Assembly: GCA_964405335.1 (NCBI GenBank) | Contig: CAYONP010000018.1 | Span: 8,544-72,543, forward strand | Source of the DNA: CAYONP01 sp964405335 | Lineage (GTDB): Bacteria; Armatimonadota; UBA10988 | Direction: 5' to 3' | Length of the DNA stretch: 64,000 nucleotides | Shown: in pieces, positions 43,338 through 50,250 of the stretch | Numbering within the stretch: the stretch's first letter is position 1 | Layout of the letters: the number at the start of each line of letters is the position of its first letter | Notes under the pieces: generated by a model | Told to the model about the DNA's origin: nothing | The model's input: the letters and a program-made list of their open reading frames with translations, nothing else | Database searches by the model: none | Position numbers and translations under genes: made by a program

Positions 43338-44149
43338 GCCTGCTCCTCGGCGCCGGCGCGGCGCTCGCCGGCGCGGCCGCCTATGGTGCGCTGATCGAGC
43401 CGCGGCGGTTCGAGCTGAGCCGGCACACCATCCACCCCGCCGGCTGGCCGGCCGGGCTCGACGGGCTGACCATCCTCCACCTCACCGACCTGCACACCCA
43501 CCGCCGCGGGCCCGGCGAACGCTGGCTGGCCGGCCTGACCGCCGAAACCCCGCCGCCCGACCTGCTGCTGCTCACCGGCGACTTCGCCGAGAACGCCGCC
43601 GCGCTGCCCGCCTGCCTCGCCGCGCTGGCCGGCTGGCCGGCGCGGCTGGGCAGCTACGCCGTGCTGGGCAACAACGACACGCAGTGTCATTGGCAGCGGC
43701 GCGGGGTCGAGCAGGCGCTTGCGGCGGCCGGCATCGAGCTGCTCGACGACCGCTGGGTCGAGCCGGCCGACGGCTTCCGCCTGGCCGGCCTGCGTTACGA
43801 GGCGATGCGCTTCGCGCCGCGCGGTTACCGCTTCCCCGTCGAGGTGGTCGGCCCGGCCGACCGGCCGCGCATCCTGCTCGCCCACTCGCCCGACGTGCTG
43901 CCCGAGGCGGTCGAGGCGGGGATTGAGCTGGTCCTCTGCGGCCACACCCACGGCGGGCAGATCTGCCTGCCCGGCGGCCGGCCGCTGCGCAACAACCTGC
44001 ACCGCTACCGGCCGCCGCACTACACCCGCGGGCTCTACCGGGTCGGCGCCACCACGCTGGTGGTCAACCGCGGCCTGGGCATGACGCGACCGCTGATGCG
44101 CACCTTCTGCCGCCCCGAATCGATCTGGCTGACCCTGCGGGCAAGCTGA
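43334..44149 (+). CDS. Metallophosphoesterase (YkuE/LpxG-like)
   Basis: 271 aa. Two-metal phosphoesterase with LTDLHTHRRG, TGDFAENAAAL, VLGNNDTQCHWQ, LLAHSPDVLPEA and CGHTHGGQICLPGG, the full calcineurin-like motif set. A short hydrophobic N-terminus (LLLGAGAALAGAAAYGALI) suggests membrane attachment. In this family, YkuE-like proteins or UDP-diacylglucosamine hydrolases (LpxG) are common. It is translated with galU (GTGA overlap), which supports work on nucleotide-sugar or lipid A precursors, but the substrate is open. Confidence 0.88.
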   Translation: MSLLLGAGAALAGAAAYGALIEPRRFELSRHTIHPAGWPAGLDGLTILHLTDLHTHRRGPGERWLAGLTAETPPPDLLLLTGDFAENAAALPACLAALAGWPARLGSYAVLGNNDTQCHWQRRGVEQALAAAGIELLDDRWVEPADGFRLAGLRYEAMRFAPRGYRFPVEVVGPADRPRILLAHSPDVLPEAVEAGIELVLCGHTHGGQICLPGGRPLRNNLHRYRPPHYTRGLYRVGATTLVVNRGLGMTRPLMRTFCRPESIWLTLRAS

Positions 44150-44177
44150 TGCCGGCCGCACCGGTGCGACGTTCCTC

Positions 44178-44200
44178 GTAGCGGCGCATCGCAATGCGCC
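44178..44200 (+). repeat. Single GTAGCG-headed hairpin
   Basis: GTAGCGGCGCATCGCAATGCG then CC: stem GGCGCAT / ATGCGCC around CGCA. Lies between the convergent metallophosphoesterase and feo genes; same family as 39063. Confidence 0.6.
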
Positions 44201-44263
44201 GACGGAACGACCTCGTGGCATGTCGGCGCAGGACAGAAGATCCGTGCGCCACGCCGCAGCCGC

Positions 44264-44449
44264 CTACCGCCCTGGCGGTCGGCTCTGCAGCAGCGCCTCG
44301 GTCGAGACCGTCTCGGCCCGCTTCGCCGCGCACTTCGGGCAGGTGCTGCAGGCCGATGATCGACCGCGCAGCGTGGCCGCCACGCGCGCGGCCAGGTAAC
44401 CGGCGGCGGCGAGGACGATCAGCGCGACGACCAGGATCTGCGGATCCAC
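44264..44449 (-). CDS. FeoB-associated Cys-rich membrane protein
   Basis: 61 aa. One hydrophobic helix at the N-terminus (ILVVALIVLAAAGYLAARVA), then CSTCPKCAAKR with three clustered Cys that can bind a metal. Such small proteins follow feoB in many genomes and probably help iron delivery. It begins 1 nt after feoB ends, on the same strand, and is the last gene of the feo operon. Confidence 0.8.
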   Translation of the reverse strand: MDPQILVVALIVLAAAGYLAARVAATLRGRSSACSTCPKCAAKRAETVSTEALLQSRPPGR

Positions 44450-44450
44450 C

Positions 44451-46652
44451 TCAGCCTCCCATCGCCCGGGCCACCTGGAAGGCGATCAGCGCGCCGAGGT
44501 AGGCCAGCGTGGTCATGTAGCCGACCATGAACATGGCCCACTTCCAGCCGCCGGTCTCGCGCACGACGATGCCGACGGTGGCCATGCACTGGCAGGCGAG
44601 GACGAAGAAGACCAACAGCGAGGCGACCACGGCGGGGGTGAACAGCGGGCTGCCGTCGGCCCGCCGCGCGCCGCGCAGGCGTTCGATCAGGGTCTGGTTG
44701 GCTTCGTCGGCATCGTCGCCGACGGCGAAGATGATGCCCAGCGTGGAGACCATCACCTCGCGCGCGGCGAAGGCCGAGACGACGCCGACACCGAGCCGCC
44801 ACTCGAAGCCGATGGGGGCGAAGAGCGGTTCGAGCAGCCGGCCGAGCCGGCCCATCAGGCTACCCTCGAGCTGCAGCCGGCCCTCGACGCGGCTGACCTC
44901 GGCGTCGAGCAGCTCGGCGTCGGAGTGGTCGCCGCCGGCGGCCGTGATCTGCCGCACGGCAATCAACGGCGCGTCCGACACGTCGGCCCGCGGAAAGTAG
45001 GCCAGGAACCAGAGCACCACGCTGAGCGCGAGGATGATGGTGCCGGCGAAGCGAAGGAACAGGCTCGCCCGCTCCCACACCGCGCGGCCCAGGTTGCGCC
45101 AGTCGGGCAGCCGATAGGGTGGTAGCTCGAGCAGCAGCGCCGGCGTCGGCCCGCGGAGGATGGTGCGTTTGAGCACCGTCGCCACGCCCAGCGCCATGAG
45201 CACGCCGAGCAGGTAGAGCGAGAGCAGCGTCGCGCCCTGGGTGCGGAACGGGCCGAACAGCGGCCGGTCGGGCACGAAGGCGGCGATCATCAGCGTATAG
45301 ACCGGCAGCCGGGCCGAGCAGGTGATCAGCGGCGCGACCACGATGGTGGTCAGCCGATCGCGCCGGCTGCCAATCGTGCGCGCCGCCATGATGCCGGGGA
45401 TTGCGCAAGCGAAGCTGGAGAGCAGTGGCACGAAGCTGCGGCCGTGCAGCCCGACGCGGCTCATCAACCGATCGGCGATGAACGCCGCGCGGGCCATGTA
45501 GCCGGTCTCTTCGAGCAGGCCGAGAAAGAAGAACAGCAGCACAATTTGGGGCAGGAAGATGACCACGCCGCCGACGCCGGCGATCACACCATCGGCTAAC
45601 AGATCCGTCAACACACCGGGCGACAAGGCGGTCCGGATGCTCTCGGCCAGACCGGCGAAGGCCCCGTCGATGCCGTCCATGAACGGCGCGGCCCAGGCGT
45701 AGATGCTCTGGAAGACGACCGCCATGCTGACCAGGAACAGCACCGGCCCGGCCACGCGGTGAGTCAGCAGCCGGTCGATCTTATCGGTCGGCGTCAGCAC
45801 CCGGGCGGCCGAGCGGCCGGTCAGGGCTTCGTCCACCAGCTCGCGCAGCGAGGCATATCGCGCCGTGGCCTCGTCGGCGTCCCACCGACCACCCTCGGCG
45901 GCCAGCGCCTCGCGGACCGCCTCGAGCCGCCCGGCCAGCGCGGCGCCGAACCGCTGGCGGGCCAGCTCGAGTCCGGTCGGCGAGCCGATCAGGCGCAACG
46001 CCACCGGGCGCGACACGCGCTCGGCCACGCCCTGTTCGACCAGCGCCGGCGCGAGCGCGTCGATCGCCGCGGCCAGCGCGGGCGTGGCGAGCGGCTCGCG
46101 CTGCGTCGGCAGGTCGGGCCGGTGGCCCTCGGACAGGATGGTCGCCTTGAGCTTCTCGATCCCGATGCCCTGCCGCGCGACGGTCTCGACCACCGGCGCC
46201 CCGAGGCCGCGGGCGAGGCGGTCGAGGTCGATCCGCTCGCCCCGCCCGGCCACCATATCGACCATGTTGAGCACCACGATGGTGCGGTAACCCAGCTCGA
46301 CCACCTGGCTGGCGAGATAGAGGTTGCGCTCGAGGTTGGTCGCATCGACCACCACCAGCACCAGGTCGACCGGCGGCTCGGCCGGCTGCCAGCCGAACAG
46401 CACGTCGCGGGCGATCTCTTCGTCGGGCGACTGGGCGGCGAGCGAGTAGGCGCCGGGCAGGTCGAGCAGCTCAATCGGCTCGCCGTCAATCAGGCAGCGG
46501 CCGGTCTTGCGCTCGACGGTCACGCCGGGGTAGTTGGCGACTTTCTGGCGCAGACCGGTGAGGCGGTTGAAAATCGTGGTCTTGCCCGAGTTCGGATTGC
46601 CGGCGACGGCAACCCGCAGCAGCGGCTGCGACTCGAGCAACGAGGTGGCCAT
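44451..46652 (-). CDS. feoB: Ferrous iron transport protein B
   Basis: 733 aa, membrane ferrous iron permease with an N-terminal GTPase. G-protein motifs: GNPNSGKTTIFNRL (G1), TVERKTG (G2 region), DLPGAYSL (G3), LNMVDM (G4). The hydrophobic part (~285-733) has the usual two Gate motifs (FLPQIVLLFFFLGLLEETGY and repeats in the second half). Preceded by feoA and followed by the Cys-rich protein. The operon is likely under iron control (see the Fur-like box at 46947). Confidence 0.95.
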   Translation of the reverse strand: MATSLLESQPLLRVAVAGNPNSGKTTIFNRLTGLRQKVANYPGVTVERKTGRCLIDGEPIELLDLPGAYSLAAQSPDEEIARDVLFGWQPAEPPVDLVLVVVDATNLERNLYLASQVVELGYRTIVVLNMVDMVAGRGERIDLDRLARGLGAPVVETVARQGIGIEKLKATILSEGHRPDLPTQREPLATPALAAAIDALAPALVEQGVAERVSRPVALRLIGSPTGLELARQRFGAALAGRLEAVREALAAEGGRWDADEATARYASLRELVDEALTGRSAARVLTPTDKIDRLLTHRVAGPVLFLVSMAVVFQSIYAWAAPFMDGIDGAFAGLAESIRTALSPGVLTDLLADGVIAGVGGVVIFLPQIVLLFFFLGLLEETGYMARAAFIADRLMSRVGLHGRSFVPLLSSFACAIPGIMAARTIGSRRDRLTTIVVAPLITCSARLPVYTLMIAAFVPDRPLFGPFRTQGATLLSLYLLGVLMALGVATVLKRTILRGPTPALLLELPPYRLPDWRNLGRAVWERASLFLRFAGTIILALSVVLWFLAYFPRADVSDAPLIAVRQITAAGGDHSDAELLDAEVSRVEGRLQLEGSLMGRLGRLLEPLFAPIGFEWRLGVGVVSAFAAREVMVSTLGIIFAVGDDADEANQTLIERLRGARRADGSPLFTPAVVASLLVFFVLACQCMATVGIVVRETGGWKWAMFMVGYMTTLAYLGALIAFQVARAMGG

Positions 46653-46668
46653 GTCAGCCTCGGCGCGG

Positions 46669-46926
46669 TCAGGCGGTCAGCCTCCGCACGGTGACCTGCC
46701 GCGCACAGCGGCGGCAGATGGCAAAGCGGTTGCCGAAGACGGACAGGACGACCGGGTCGCCGACGCTGACCACCTCGACGACGGTGCCCTCGAAGACGCC
46801 GAACTCGCGCAGCCGGCAGTCGTCGTCGACGTGGTTGTCGAGCTCCAGCACCTCGACCCGCTCCCCCGCCGCGACGCGATCCAGCGCGAGCACCGCAACC
46901 CGCTCAAGCACCTGCGATACCGCCAT
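46669..46926 (-). CDS. feoA: Ferrous iron transport protein A
   Basis: 85 aa from ATG 46926 with GGAG 8 nt upstream; a GTG nine bases earlier is possible. SH3-like FeoA fold: LDRVAAGERVEVLELDNHVD, RLREFGVFEGTVVEVVSVGD, PVVLSVFGNRFAICRRCARQ. FeoA stimulates FeoB. First gene of feoA-feoB-Cys-rich, 16 bp before feoB. Confidence 0.92.
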   Translation of the reverse strand: MAVSQVLERVAVLALDRVAAGERVEVLELDNHVDDDCRLREFGVFEGTVVEVVSVGDPVVLSVFGNRFAICRRCARQVTVRRLTA

Positions 46927-46940
46927 GACCGGCACTCCTG

Positions 46941-46971
46941 CTAGTTGAGAAGCATTCTCATTTTCAACTAG
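46941..46971 (-). promoter_or_regulatory. Fur-like operator upstream of feoA
   Basis: The A/T-rich stretch GAGAAGCATTCTCATTTTC (46947-46965) matches 13 of 19 positions of the Fur box consensus. It is enclosed by an inverted repeat, CTAGTTGAGAA (46941) and TTTTCAACTAG (46961), with one mismatch in 11 bp. It is centred about 30 bp before the feoA start, where a repressor would block transcription. Confidence 0.6.
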
Positions 46972-47033
46972 CTCATGACATCCCCATGGTACGGCCGACC
47001 TCAGCCGGCGTCAAGAGCCAATCCTCGGTACGA

Positions 47034-47180
47034 CGGGGAGTGGGGAGTGAGGAGTGGGACGTAGGGTCCGCACCGCGGACCATCTCGCGCGACGACGGGG
47101 AGTGGGGAATGGGGAGTGGGGAACGGGGAGTGGGACGTAGGGTCCGCACCGCGGACCATCGCGCGGGCGACGATGGGGAG
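47034..47180. repeat. Direct repeats: G-rich GGGGAGTG runs plus GTAGGG hairpins
   Basis: GTAGGGTCCGCACCGCGGAC then C occurs at 47061 and 47137 (76 bp apart). The stem is GGTCCGC-ACC-GCGGACC. Each copy is preceded by short tandem GGGGAGTG-type blocks. Lies between the end of the acetyltransferase gene and the feoA control region; nothing else is seen in this 259-bp gap. Confidence 0.7.
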
Positions 47181-47194
47181 TGGCGAGTTGGATC

Positions 47195-47755
47195 CTACTC
47201 GCTCAGCGTCGCCTGCCAGGTGGCCGAGTCGATCTGCTCGCGCCGGAGCGGCTCCGGTGGCGGGACGGGCTGGTCACCCAGCCGGAGTGAGAACCAGGCG
47301 ACGTCGTGCCAGGTGCCGAACTTGTAGCCCACCGCGCGGTAGACGCCGACGGGCTCGAACCCCAGCGCGCGGTGCAGCGCCACGCTGGCGTCGTTCGGGA
47401 GCGTCGTGCCGGCAACCGCCAGTTGGTAGCCCATCCGGCGCAGGCCGGCCAGCAGGCCGGTCATCAGCCGGTGCCCCACGCCGTGGCCGCGCGCGCCGGC
47501 CGCGACATAGACGCTGGTCTCGACGCTCCAGCGATAGGCCGCCCGCGCGCGGAACGGGCCGCCGTAGGCGTAGCCAAGCAGGCGATCGTCCTGTTCGGCC
47601 ACCAGCCACAGGTGTGCCGCCGCGACCCGACGGGCGAACTCGTCGCGGTTCGGCGGCTCGAGCTCGAAGCTGATGGCGGTCTCGCGCACGATCGGCTCGT
47701 AGATCACCAGCATCGCGGTGAGATCGTCGCCGGTGGCGGCGCGCAGGTTGGTCAT
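47195..47755 (-). CDS. GNAT acetyltransferase (phosphinothricin-acetyltransferase-like)
   Basis: 186 aa from ATG 47755. The opening TNLRAATGDDLTAMLVIYEP, ETAISFELEPPN and VYVAAGARGHGVGHRLMTGLLAG (acetyl-CoA loop with the R/Q-x-x-G-x-G/A pattern) are typical of the PAT/MnaT group, which acetylates amino acid analogues. It overlaps the flavin reductase gene by ATGA. Repeats follow its stop. Confidence 0.87.
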   Translation of the reverse strand: MTNLRAATGDDLTAMLVIYEPIVRETAISFELEPPNRDEFARRVAAAHLWLVAEQDDRLLGYAYGGPFRARAAYRWSVETSVYVAAGARGHGVGHRLMTGLLAGLRRMGYQLAVAGTTLPNDASVALHRALGFEPVGVYRAVGYKFGTWHDVAWFSLRLGDQPVPPPEPLRREQIDSATWQATLSE

Positions 47756-48360
47756 CTCGGCAGCCTCGCCGCGGCTTCCCACTCGCGCAGGGCCTGCAGC
47801 GGCGCCTCGCCGTGGTGCAGGTAGGCGTAGCGCGCGGTTGCCTGGCCCAGTTCGCGCAGCCGCGCGGCAACGGCTTCGTCGTGCAGCACGCCGTGATCGA
47901 ACGCGTGCTTGGCCCGCGGGATGCTGACCTGCGGCGGGATCACCCAGGCATGGATGTGCCGCAGGATGACCCGCAGGTCGGCCAGCGTGTAGGCGGCGCC
48001 CATCGACCCGCCGGCGGTGCCGATCAGCCCGCACACCTTGCCCTCGAACTCGTCGCTGCCCATCAGGTCGAGCGCGTTCTTCAGCGCGCCGGTGAGGCTG
48101 CCGTGGTACTCGGGCGAGCCGAGAATGAGGCCGTGCGCGGCGGTCACCCTCGATTTCATGTCGACCACCGCCGGGTGACGGCCGCAGTCGCGCGTCTGGC
48201 AGTAGGGGAGGTCGAGGTCGACGATGTCGATCAACTCGCAGACGGCACCGAGCGAGGCGGCGCCGGCCAGCGCCAGCTCGAGCGCGGCGCGGGTGGTGCT
48301 CTCGTCGCGCAGGCTGCCGCACAGGCCGACGACGCGGATGATCTCGTGCTCGCGTGGCAT
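47752..48360 (-). CDS. NADPH-dependent FMN reductase
   Basis: 202 aa from ATG 48360. Flavodoxin-like fold of the SsuE/ChrR kind: VVGLCGSLRDESTTRAALEL (FMN phosphate site), LGSPEYHGSLTGALKNALDL (flavin site) and GTAGGSMGAAYTLADLR. Such reductases supply reduced flavin or reduce quinones, azo compounds or metals. It shares a divergent 147-bp region with the response regulator, and is transcribed with the acetyltransferase. Confidence 0.9.
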   Translation of the reverse strand: MPREHEIIRVVGLCGSLRDESTTRAALELALAGAASLGAVCELIDIVDLDLPYCQTRDCGRHPAVVDMKSRVTAAHGLILGSPEYHGSLTGALKNALDLMGSDEFEGKVCGLIGTAGGSMGAAYTLADLRVILRHIHAWVIPPQVSIPRAKHAFDHGVLHDEAVAARLRELGQATARYAYLHHGEAPLQALREWEAAARLPR

Positions 48361-48420
48361 GGCAAGGAGTATGACCCAGCGGCGCGGCAGAGGATCGGCG
48401 GTGGGCGGTGGCGGTTGTGC

Positions 48421-48449
48421 TTGCCACGTAGTTGAAGCGCGTGTAAACT
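48421..48449 (+). promoter_or_regulatory. Promoter of response regulator gene
   Basis: TTGCCA at 48421-48426, 17-nt spacer, TAAACT at 48444-48449. Leader of about 50 nt before the GTG at 48508, which has GGAGGG 7 nt upstream. Confidence 0.65.
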
Positions 48450-48507
48450 CGGCCGTTAGGCGGTTGTGGTGCGCCGGCGCCGCGGCTGCCCGACCTGGAG
48501 GGTCACC

Positions 48508-48888
48508 GTGGCCCGGATTCTGATCATCGATGATGACCCGCAGATCCAGGAGCTGTTCAGCCGTGTGCTGAGCGATCGCGGCCACGAGGTCGAGACGGCG
48601 ATGAACGGCCGCGAGGGGTTGCGCATCCAGCGCAGCGAGCCGGCCGACCTGATCATCTGTGATCTGGTCATGCCCGAGATGGACGGCCTCGAGGTGATCC
48701 GCGAGCTGCGGCACGACGAATCGCGCGCGCCGCTGATCGCCGTCACCGGCGGCAGCTATGTCGCCTCGGAAGAGAACCTGCGCGTCGCCGGCCACCTCGG
48801 CGCCACGCGCATCGTCAGCAAGCCGGTCTCGCTGGGCGCGCTGGCCGGCATGGTCGACCAACTGCTCGCCGAGGCCGTCGGCGAGTGA
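48508..48888 (+). CDS. Single-domain response regulator (CheY-like)
   Basis: 126 aa from GTG 48508. Only a receiver domain: ARILIIDDDPQIQELF (acidic pair), LIICDLVMPEMDGLEVI (phosphorylated Asp), IAVTGGSYV (Thr) and ATRIVSKPVSLGAL (Lys). No DNA-binding output domain, so it probably works through a partner. No histidine kinase gene is near. Earlier in-frame start codons lack a ribosome site. Confidence 0.9.
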   Translation: MARILIIDDDPQIQELFSRVLSDRGHEVETAMNGREGLRIQRSEPADLIICDLVMPEMDGLEVIRELRHDESRAPLIAVTGGSYVASEENLRVAGHLGATRIVSKPVSLGALAGMVDQLLAEAVGE

Positions 48889-48937
48889 CGTTGACCGGCC
48901 CGACCGGCGAGGCGTCCTTCACCGCGGAGACGCCATC

Positions 48938-49336
48938 ATGTCGACCCGACCTCTGCTCTGGCTGGCCGCCGGCATCCTGCTCGGCTCGCTGCTCGGCCCG
49001 ACGGCGGCCTGGGCCGCCGAACGGATCGAGCTCGAGTGGCCGAGCGTGTTCCGCATCCAGGCCGAGCGAACGCTGCCGGTGGAGCTCGAGCGGCCGGTCG
49101 AGGTCCGGCTCGACCGCAACTACCTGCCCGAACTCCCGATCCGCGCCGAGCGGCTGCCCGACCTGGTGATCGACGAGCTGCCCACGCTCCGCATCGGTAA
49201 TCTGCCGCCGAGCGTCGGCGCGTTGTACGAGACCGACCAGGCCTGCCTCTTCGTCCTCGCCCACGCCTCGGGCACGGTGCAGGTGCTCAGCCTCGACAAG
49301 GAGACCGGCGAGGTGAGCGAGGTGAAGCGCTTCTAG
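48938..49336 (+). CDS. Exported protein of unknown function
   Basis: 132 aa from ATG 48938, GGAG upstream. Signal peptide MSTRPLLWLAAGILLGSLLG with AWAA cleavage. The mature part has a repeated-looking acidic/basic pattern (LPVELERPVEVRLDRNYLPE, LPIRAERLPDLVIDELPTLR) and a beta ending (LFVLAHASGTVQVLSLDKET). Not recognised. Overlaps by 4 bp the end of the convergent glycosyltransferase gene. Confidence 0.65.
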   Translation: MSTRPLLWLAAGILLGSLLGPTAAWAAERIELEWPSVFRIQAERTLPVELERPVEVRLDRNYLPELPIRAERLPDLVIDELPTLRIGNLPPSVGALYETDQACLFVLAHASGTVQVLSLDKETGEVSEVKRF

Positions 49337-50250
49337 TTGGCCAGGAAGTCGAGGATCCGCCGTGCGTGGTGGTCGAAGGTCAGGCCGGCGGCGACGCGGG
49401 TCCGCGCCGCGCGGGCCAGCCCGGCGCGCAGGTCGGGCTCGGCCAGCAGCGCGGTGGCCAGCTCGAGCATCTCGTCACCGCCGCGGGTGAAGACGATGCT
49501 GTCGCCGAACAGCCCGGCCGCCGTGGGCAGGTGGTCGCTGAGTACCGTCGCGCCGCAGCAGGTCGCCTCCCACAGCCGTGAGGTGGGCACGTCGTGCTCG
49601 CGATGCCACGGCGAATGGCACGAGAGCACCAGGTCGCAGCTCGAATAGAGCGCCGGCACGTCGCTGGGGTGGATCCGCCCTTTGAGCGCGCCCGAGGCGG
49701 CCAGCTCGGGCTCGCGCTCCCAGCCGCTGCCGTAGATGGCCAGACCGAGCGGCAGGAGCGGCAGCAGGTAGCGTTCGATGTCGGCCCGGCCGCGGTTGTG
49801 GTTGGCGACGAGGACGATGGGGTGGCGGAACTCGTCGCGCGGCGGGCAGGGGCGATAGACCGCCGGATTGGCCGACATGGGGACAAACAGGCAGCGCTCG
49901 GCACCGGCGGCGCGCACCTCGGCGCCGAGCCGCGGGCCGGCGTAGAGCACCGCCTCATAGCCTCCCACGGCGCCGGTCACCGGCCCGGCGGCGGCCTCCA
50001 GCCGGGGCGCCTGGTACCACCAGACCTGCCGCGGCCCGCTGACCAGCCGCGTCTCGGGCGCTGCATAGAAGCTGATCACCAGGTCGAGCTGGTCGTGGAT
50101 GGTCACCGTGTCGTAGACCTCGGCTTCGGCCACCTCGGGCTGGGCCCGCAGCGCGTCGGCCAGGCCGACGGCCATGACCTCATCGCCCCAGACCGCGCCG
50201 TGATAGGTGTTAACCACGGTCAACTGCAGGCCGATGCGGAGGCCGCTCAT
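49333..50250 (-). CDS. Glycosyltransferase, GT-B type (CgeB-like)
   Basis: 305 aa from ATG 50250. Sequence shows a GT-B fold: YDTVTIHDQLDLVISFYAAP in the N-terminal half, then IVLVANHNRGRADIERYLLP, LAIYGSGWEREPELAASGAL and a C-terminal donor site (CDLVLSCHSPWHREHDVPTS, RLWEATCCGATVLSDHLPTA). It resembles the CgeB/DUF3880-type spore-coat glycosyltransferases. Last of three genes in the radical-SAM/glycosyltransferase operon, overlapping the middle gene by 4 nt. Confidence 0.8.
   Translation of the reverse strand: MSGLRIGLQLTVVNTYHGAVWGDEVMAVGLADALRAQPEVAEAEVYDTVTIHDQLDLVISFYAAPETRLVSGPRQVWWYQAPRLEAAAGPVTGAVGGYEAVLYAGPRLGAEVRAAGAERCLFVPMSANPAVYRPCPPRDEFRHPIVLVANHNRGRADIERYLLPLLPLGLAIYGSGWEREPELAASGALKGRIHPSDVPALYSSCDLVLSCHSPWHREHDVPTSRLWEATCCGATVLSDHLPTAAGLFGDSIVFTRGGDEMLELATALLAEPDLRAGLARAARTRVAAGLTFDHHARRILDFLAN

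Noticed and set aside
47195..48427. Frameshift or fusion of acetyltransferase and flavin reductase
   Set aside because: The long frame is open by chance upstream of ATG 47755. The flavin reductase is complete in its own frame and the genes overlap by ATGA.
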